A DNA stretch of 10,178 nucleotides from Actinomycetes bacterium (GTDB taxonomy: Bacteria; Actinomycetota; Actinomycetes; Actinomycetales; Cellulomonadaceae): assembly GCA_023389545.1 (NCBI GenBank), contig JAEWEI010000258.1, forward strand, positions 1 through 10,178, written 5' to 3'. A program made the translations under genes and the position numbers. Below the pieces are notes generated by a model, which saw nothing but the letters and a program-made list of their open reading frames with translations, did not search any database and was not told the origin of the DNA. This document shows, piece by piece, positions 5,864-10,178 of the stretch (the first letter of the stretch is position 1; each line of letters starts with the position of its first letter).

Positions 5864-6957
5864 CCAGCGGGATCCGGCTGTCCACCGCGATCATGACGCA
5901 CCCGGCACGGCAAGACCGAGCCCGCGCGCTGGCCGAGGCGGTGGCGGGCCTCAACCCCGTCATCGTCGTCGATCAGGGCGGTGGAACGGGGAACCTGGGC
6001 GCCGCGCTGCGCGCCTGGGCCGCCGTCGGCCAGGACGCCACCCACCACCTCGTGCTGCAAGACGACGTGACTCCCTGCGGCCGGTTCGCCGCACGCGTGC
6101 ACGACGCCGTCTCGGCGCAGCCCTCCGCCGCGATCAGCCTGTTCTGCGAGTGGGGCTCGCGCACTGCTGGGCTCGTGCGCGTCGCAGCCCGGCGCGGATG
6201 GGCCTGGGCGCGCGCGGTCGACATGTACACCCCCTCGCAGGGCCTCGTCCTGCCCCGACAGGCGGCGCTCGACTTCGCCGCGCTCGAGGACGTCGGCGGG
6301 GCCGACGACCAGGCGCTCGTCCAGTACCTTCGCCGCCGGCAGATCACGAACCTCGTGACGGTGCCCCACTTGGTTGAGCATGACGACCACGTCAGCCTGA
6401 CCGGGAACGGCTACCAGGGCCTGCGGCATGCGGTCTGCCTCCCCGAGGGGGACGAGGCCACCGACTTCGCGACACCGGTGGCCGGGGAGGGCCTGACGCG
6501 CGTGCCCTACGCGTCATGGATGCGCACGCATGCCGAGTGGTTCTACTGCGGAGCCCGAGCCGACCTCTACACCTGGCTCGGCGACTTCGCCGACACCCGC
6601 CTGCCGGAGGGCCTGCGCAAGGCGGACCTGACCGGGCTGTTCCTCGCGGACCTCGGGGAGGCCACGAGCCCAGCCCTGTCCACAGCGGTCAGCGAGCTCG
6701 CCCTCTTCGAGTACTGGACCGTTCACTTCGCCCTCGGCCTGACCGAGGCGGAGCCGCTGCCGGAGCGGCCGGGGAGGCATGCGGAGGCGGCCTTCGGCAC
6801 GGCGTTCCCCGGGCTGTTCCGGCGCCATCTCCCCGCTGCCACCACCGACGCCGTGCGGGGGGACGCGGGTCGGCTCGCGCTCGCGGCCTTCCACCGCGGG
6901 GCAGCCGCAACCCTGCCCCGGCCCTATCCCGACTGGTCCCAGGAGCCTGTGGCATGA
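5860..6957 (+). CDS. Putative GT-A-like glycosyltransferase of unrecognised family, with extra C-terminal domain
   Basis: I do not recognise a named family for this 365-residue protein. The N-terminal half (about 5-195) has the order expected of a GT-A fold. A first strand is followed by MTHPAR (12-17). A second strand, PVIVVDQGGG (33-42), precedes an acidic metal-site-like motif in HLVLQDDV (63-70). This resembles the LxLEDD motif of GT25-like enzymes and the VLQDD motif of some actinophage glycosyltransferase-like proteins. PSQGLVLPR (125-133), GADDQAL (147-153) and EHDDHVS (173-179) fit later sugar-binding positions. The C-terminal part (about 210-365), rich in Trp, Tyr and Phe, has no recognisable motif and may bind acceptor or partner. 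No signal peptide or membrane helix is evident. It is joined by ATGA overlaps to the GT-B gene upstream and the P450 gene downstream, so it very likely works in the same pathway. Confidence is high that it is a gene, low for exact function. Confidence 0.75.
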   Translation: MTSGIRLSTAIMTHPARQDRARALAEAVAGLNPVIVVDQGGGTGNLGAALRAWAAVGQDATHHLVLQDDVTPCGRFAARVHDAVSAQPSAAISLFCEWGSRTAGLVRVAARRGWAWARAVDMYTPSQGLVLPRQAALDFAALEDVGGADDQALVQYLRRRQITNLVTVPHLVEHDDHVSLTGNGYQGLRHAVCLPEGDEATDFATPVAGEGLTRVPYASWMRTHAEWFYCGARADLYTWLGDFADTRLPEGLRKADLTGLFLADLGEATSPALSTAVSELALFEYWTVHFALGLTEAEPLPERPGRHAEAAFGTAFPGLFRRHLPAATTDAVRGDAGRLALAAFHRGAAATLPRPYPDWSQEPVA

Positions 6958-8372
6958 GCCCCGTCCTGCCCGGCCCCGCCCCGCACCCCGTGCTCCGCAG
7001 GCGGGCCAACGCCCACGTGTACGCCACCGATCCGGTGGGCTACTCCTCGCGGCTCTACCACGAGCACGGGCCGGTGAGCGGTCTTGTGCGAGGCGACGAC
7101 CGCCAGGTCTTCGCATTCGGCCCGGAGCACAACCGGACGGTGATGACGAGCGGCGACGTGTTCCACACGGTGCTGGAGCACAGCATCCCGGAGCGGATCC
7201 GCAGGGCCAGGCGCGGCATCGGCCTGTTGAACATGAACGGCCCGGCTCATCGCGTGGCACGCCGCATGGCAGCGCCGTCCTTCCGCCCGCAGGTGATCGC
7301 GCAGCACGCGGAGCTCATCGCCGAGCTCGCGGCCGCCGAGGTCGACACCTGGGCCGCCGGCGAGCCCTTCGACCTGGCAGCCGCGATGCGCAGGCTCACG
7401 CTCCGGATCGCCTGCCGCTGCCTGTTCGGAGTGGACATCGCGGCCAGCGCCGACCCGATCGGCGTGATGGTCCAGGACATGCTCGCGCTGCGCTACTTCG
7501 ACTCGTCAATCCGCTACTTCCCGTTCGACGTCCCCGGAGCCCCGTATCGCCGCCTGCTGACCGTCATCCGCCGCCTGGACGACACTCTCGCCGAGATCGT
7601 CGCGACCCGGCGCGCCCAGGACGGGCAGCCGGACCTCCTTGGCTCCCTGCTCTCCACGCGCGACGGCGACGGGCGGCAGTTGGACGACGACCAGCTCGTG
7701 GGGCACCTCACGACTCTGCTCGTGGCGGGGCACGAGACGTCGTCGAACACGCTGGCGTGGGCCTTCCTGCTGCTGTCCCAGCACCCCGGCGAACTCGACA
7801 CGGTGCTGGCATCCGTCCCGGGCCGCTCACCCGGGAGGCCGGCGGACGCAGCGGCCGCCGTGGGCGACGCCACCCTCGACAGGGTGCTGAAGGAGGTCCT
7901 CCGCCTGCTGCCGCCCGGGCCCCTGACCGCGCGAATCGCCATGGCGCCCACGCAGATCGGCGGGTACGAGATCCCCGCGTGGTGCCAGGTCATGACCAGC
8001 AAGTTCGTGACCCACCGCGACCCTGTGGTGTTCCCCGATCCGCTGAGGTTCCGGCCGGGCCGCTGGGAGTCCACGCGGCCCAGCCTGTACCAGTACCTGC
8101 CGTACGGGGCAGGGGCCCACGCATGCCTGGGCGCCGCGTTCGCCGACCTGGAGATGAAGATCGTGCTGGCGACGGTGCTCGGCCGCTACCGGCTCGAGCC
8201 AGTGCCCGGCACAGAGGTCTCACGGCAGGTTGGGCTGATGATGGCGCCGCGCGGCGCGATCCCCGTGGTGGCCCGCCCCCGAGAGGCGGCAGGTCCGGTC
8301 GCACGCGTGCAGGGGGACGTGCACGAGATGGTCGACATGGACGGCGCCCACCGGTGGAGGCTCGGATGGTGA
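6954..8372 (+). CDS. Cytochrome P450 monooxygenase
   Basis: This 472-residue haem monooxygenase has all P450 landmarks. The C-helix G-x2-H-x3-R lies at 96-103, and the oxygen-activating I-helix AGHETSS at 258-264. The K-helix E-x2-R is E314-V-L-R317, and FRPGRW lies at 366-371. The haem loop is PYGAGAHACLG (383-393), with Cys391 as thiolate ligand; Tyr384 replaces the commoner Phe. FRPGRW and the loop resemble bacterial P450s of the eukaryote-like (CYP3/4/102/110-type) clan more than the classic Streptomyces CYP105/107 group. After the core end near 441 there is a charged tail of about 30 residues. A longer frame opens upstream at 6516, but ATG 6954, overlapping the preceding TGA as ATGA, gives a normal N-terminus. 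No ferredoxin or reductase gene lies in the window, so electrons must come from proteins encoded elsewhere. It probably hydroxylates or otherwise oxidises the pathway product; the substrate is unknown. Confidence 0.93.
   Translation: MSPVLPGPAPHPVLRRRANAHVYATDPVGYSSRLYHEHGPVSGLVRGDDRQVFAFGPEHNRTVMTSGDVFHTVLEHSIPERIRRARRGIGLLNMNGPAHRVARRMAAPSFRPQVIAQHAELIAELAAAEVDTWAAGEPFDLAAAMRRLTLRIACRCLFGVDIAASADPIGVMVQDMLALRYFDSSIRYFPFDVPGAPYRRLLTVIRRLDDTLAEIVATRRAQDGQPDLLGSLLSTRDGDGRQLDDDQLVGHLTTLLVAGHETSSNTLAWAFLLLSQHPGELDTVLASVPGRSPGRPADAAAAVGDATLDRVLKEVLRLLPPGPLTARIAMAPTQIGGYEIPAWCQVMTSKFVTHRDPVVFPDPLRFRPGRWESTRPSLYQYLPYGAGAHACLGAAFADLEMKIVLATVLGRYRLEPVPGTEVSRQVGLMMAPRGAIPVVARPREAAGPVARVQGDVHEMVDMDGAHRWRLGW
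8356..8360 (+). promoter_or_regulatory. Ribosome binding site of the GT2 gene
   Basis: GGAGG lies inside the end of the P450 gene, five bases before ATG 8366 and eight before GTG 8369. Both starts are in the same frame and consecutive, so the protein differs by one residue at most. Its location shows the GT2 gene starts here and not further upstream, where the open frame continues. Confidence 0.6.
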
Positions 8373-9373
8373 CCCCACCCGTCAGCCTCGTGATGGCCAC
8401 CCATGACAAGCGCGAGTACCTACGCCTCACGTTGGAGTCGCTGACCGTCCAGACCCACCGTGACTTCGAGCTCGTGCTGTGCGACGACGGAACGGCAGGC
8501 GGAGTCGAGGACGTGGTCGCGCCGTTCCGCGGCGTGCTGGACATCACCGTGGTGGTCCAAGAGAACCTGGGCAGGGCCGCTGCCCGGAACGCCGCCCTGG
8601 AGCGGGCAGGCGGGGACCTCGTCGTCTTCCTCGACGACGACCGCCTCGCCGCTCCGGGCTTCGTGGCCGAGCATGCCGCGGCCGCGAGCGTGACGGCGCG
8701 CGGGCATATCGGCTGGAAGCGCCGGGCGTTGACGTGGTGGCGACCCGGGATGCTCCCGTTGGGGGAGGCGGACCTGCTCTGGCTCACCCATCGGGCCGGG
8801 GGAGCCGCGGCGCTGGCGGAGCCACTGTGGCTGCTCGAGCCGGGCAGGCTCTCGGTCGACGCGGCAGCGGCGCTCGCGTCGGTGGACCGTGGCGACGAGC
8901 CGGACAACTACCACGCGGTGGTCGAGGCGTACGGGACTGGCCTGACGGGCTTCCGATTCGGCTGGGCGTTGGCGACCACGGCCAACCTAGCGGTCCCGAT
9001 GGCCGCGGTGCGCGAGGCGGGGGGCTTCGACGCCACCTTCACGGGCTGGGGGATGGAGGACACCGACCTCAGCTATCGGTTGCACCGCCTGGGTGTGGAG
9101 TTCGCCATCGCGACCCGAGCGGTCAACTACCACCAGGTCCATCCGCTCGGCCACCCGGACCCGGTCGTGGCGCAGCGCCTGATGCGCGGCCAGCTGATGC
9201 GGAACCTCGACCACTTCTGCCGGCGCCACGCGCGCCTCGACGCCTACCTCTTTCGCCGGCGGTGGGAGCACGCGATGACGCTGGTGGACGCGGATGTGCT
9301 CCTCAAGCAGATCGAGGCCGAGCCCGACGGCCGGCTGCTCCGCGAGCTCGAAGCGCTGTACGCGGTGAGATGA
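8366..9373 (+). CDS. Family 2 glycosyltransferase with galactosyltransferase-type (7C) C-terminal region
   Basis: This 335-residue protein begins as a classic GT2 GT-A domain: VSLVMATHDKREYL (6-19), ELVLCDDG (35-42), ENLGRAAARN (66-75) and the metal-binding LDDDR at 89-93. The later part holds TTANLAVP (204-211), REAGGFD (216-222) and WGMEDTDLSYRL (228-239). This is the ED-containing motif of the Glyco_transf_7C region seen in polypeptide N-acetylgalactosaminyl-/galactosyltransferase-like enzymes. Family knowledge supports transfer of a sugar from a nucleotide donor with inversion; donor and acceptor are not predictable here. There is no membrane helix, so it is likely cytosolic. The start at ATG 8366 overlaps the P450 stop by seven bases (GTG 8369 would give a GTGA overlap) and has GGAGG nearby. 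It is the last gene of the overlapping string, and a hairpin follows. Such enzymes are commoner in glycan synthesis than in small-molecule tailoring, which makes the P450 linkage notable. Confidence 0.9.
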   Translation: MVTPPVSLVMATHDKREYLRLTLESLTVQTHRDFELVLCDDGTAGGVEDVVAPFRGVLDITVVVQENLGRAAARNAALERAGGDLVVFLDDDRLAAPGFVAEHAAAASVTARGHIGWKRRALTWWRPGMLPLGEADLLWLTHRAGGAAALAEPLWLLEPGRLSVDAAAALASVDRGDEPDNYHAVVEAYGTGLTGFRFGWALATTANLAVPMAAVREAGGFDATFTGWGMEDTDLSYRLHRLGVEFAIATRAVNYHQVHPLGHPDPVVAQRLMRGQLMRNLDHFCRRHARLDAYLFRRRWEHAMTLVDADVLLKQIEAEPDGRLLRELEALYAVR

Positions 9374-9393
9374 GCGCCGCCGTCAGGGGCCGC

Positions 9394-9432
9394 GGAGCCG
9401 AATCACGCGCGTAGCCCGCTGTCTTCGGCTTC
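9394..9432 (+). terminator. Possible terminator hairpin between convergent genes
   Basis: GGAGCCGAA (9394-9402) can pair with TTCGGCTTC (9424-9432), giving 9 pairs including one G-U, with a 21-base loop. It begins 21 bases after the GT2 stop and lies in the 148-base gap between converging genes. There is no T-run after the stem. The long loop lowers confidence. Confidence 0.35.
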
Positions 9433-9521
9433 ATTGAACACAGCGCGGAATCGGCCCGGCCCTGCGGGCAGCACTTCAGCGTGCCCTACTCGCGCACGAC
9501 CGCTGGTGGAGTGCGGCGGGC

Positions 9522-10178
9522 TCAGGCGAGGTGCGCCACCAGGCGGGCGGTGGCAGGCGCCGCCATCCCGTGCTGCCGGGCAGCGCGCAGCACGGCGCCG
9601 CCGATGGCGTCCAGCTCGATCGGCCGCCCGGCCTCGGCGTCGCGTTGCATGGAGGACCGGGCCTCGGGCGGGAACGCCTCGGAGAACGACAGGGCGGCCT
9701 CGGGGGTGACGGCGCCACCGCTCGCGCGCCCCACCGCCGCCACCTCGGTGACGAGCTCCACGAGCTCGTCGTGGTGGGCGGTCCGCACGTCTCCGATGGG
9801 GGCCCGGTACCGGGTGGTGAGCAGTGCGAACGGTGCGAGGACTGTCAGCTTGTCCCAGAGCGTCGCCTGCTCGTCGTCGCGGGTCCGTGTGGTGAGGCCG
9901 GCCTCGCGCAGGATCGCCGCCGCCGAGTCGACTCGGGCCGGTGGAGCCGTGCGGCTGGCGAGGTCCACCCGCGCGAACGGGCTGCCGTGCACGATGCGCC
10001 CGGGCGCTGTCCGCGTGGACTCCACCCGGATGACCCCTGCGGCGACCGACGCGGGGTCGAACACCTGCCGCAGGGCGTCGACGTGCTCGACGCCGTTGAG
10101 CAGCGGGAGCACGAGCCCGTCGGACACCAGCTTGGCGGGCACGCGGTCGAGGGCCGCGAGGAGCGCCGTGTGCTTGAC
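9522..10178 (-). CDS. Ketopantoate reductase family protein (PanE/ApbA-like), partial at right edge
   Basis: The visible 218 residues are the C-terminal two thirds of a 2-dehydropantoate 2-reductase family protein. The frame stays open to the window edge, so the N-terminal Rossmann NADP-binding part (roughly 80-90 residues) is missing. The GTG at 10142 is internal, because family-like sequence (VKHTALLAAL) continues upstream of it. Conserved points are LLNGVEH (NADP/pantoate-site Asn), LWDKL with the catalytic lysine, SSMQRD and the later IELDAIGGAVLR. These cover the positions equivalent to E. coli Asn98, Lys176, Ser244 and Glu256. The residues four and eight after the lysine, Asn180 and Asn184 in E. 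coli PanE, read Leu and Ala here (KLTVLAPFA). It may therefore act on a substrate other than ketopantoate. It is convergent with the metabolite genes and probably unrelated to them. PanE proper reduces ketopantoate to pantoate for coenzyme A. Confidence 0.85.
   Translation of the reverse strand, partial: VKHTALLAALDRVPAKLVSDGLVLPLLNGVEHVDALRQVFDPASVAAGVIRVESTRTAPGRIVHGSPFARVDLASRTAPPARVDSAAAILREAGLTTRTRDDEQATLWDKLTVLAPFALLTTRYRAPIGDVRTAHHDELVELVTEVAAVGRASGGAVTPEAALSFSEAFPPEARSSMQRDAEAGRPIELDAIGGAVLRAARQHGMAAPATARLVAHLA

Noticed and set aside
4582..6429. A 615-codon open frame on the minus strand
   Set aside because: It lies opposite the GT-B and GT-A-like genes, whose motifs are clear. Its translation is low-complexity Ala/Arg/Ser/Pro-rich with no domain, as expected of antisense frames in GC-rich DNA.
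8366..9373. Extending the GT2 protein upstream to 6779, where its frame is open
   Set aside because: The extension overlaps the whole P450 gene, is Arg/Pro-rich without domains, and a GGAGG plus a family-like N-terminus support the start at 8366.
1887..9373. TTA codons as a sign of bldA-type control
   Set aside because: I found none in the genes when reading through, so there is no evidence for that regulation.
9450..9470. GCCCG...CGGGC as a second terminator in the convergent gap
   Set aside because: Only five pairs without a T-run; such stems are common by chance in this base composition.

Overview
The window is GC-rich throughout (codon third positions almost all G or C), has frequent GTG starts and ATGA/GTGA stop-start overlaps, and carries a Ddn-type (F420-linked) nitroreductase homologue. 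Together these point to a chromosome of a high-GC actinobacterium (Actinomycetota). The genus cannot be read from the sequence. No tRNA, rRNA, IS element, integrase or CRISPR array is visible.

Left part (1-1886): a GTG-started gene encodes four cold-shock domains in tandem in one chain, preceded by a 17-bp tandem direct repeat. It is followed by a compact Ddn-family deazaflavin-dependent nitroreductase gene. Small GC-rich hairpins follow both genes and probably separate them from what comes next.

Central part (1887-9373): seven same-strand genes form what looks like one or two transcription units. The first block is a chorismate-using anthranilate/aminodeoxyisochorismate synthase large subunit, its glutamine amidotransferase, and a cysteine-motif flavodoxin-fold oxidoreductase, coupled by 4-base overlaps. 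After an 82-bp gap holding a perfect 17-bp palindrome comes a second block: a GT-B glycosyltransferase, a GT-A-like protein of unrecognised family, a cytochrome P450, and a GT2 glycosyltransferase with a 7C-type C-terminal region, all overlapping stop-to-start.

The best reading is a specialised-metabolite segment in which chorismate is aminated and probably oxidised to a (substituted) anthranilate. It is then hydroxylated and glycosylated, or those enzymes build a sugar chain on a partner made outside the window. The synthase-plus-iron-sulfur-flavoprotein pairing resembles the SgcD/SgcG step that makes 3-enolpyruvoylanthranilate in C-1027 (benzoxazolinate) biosynthesis. That assignment is an inference; ordinary anthranilate synthesis with a generic flavin reductase remains possible. 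No PKS, NRPS, acyl-AMP ligase, transporter or regulator lies in the window.

Right part (9374-10178): a short convergent intergenic region with a possible terminator hairpin, then the C-terminal two thirds of a minus-strand ketopantoate-reductase-family gene that runs off the right edge.
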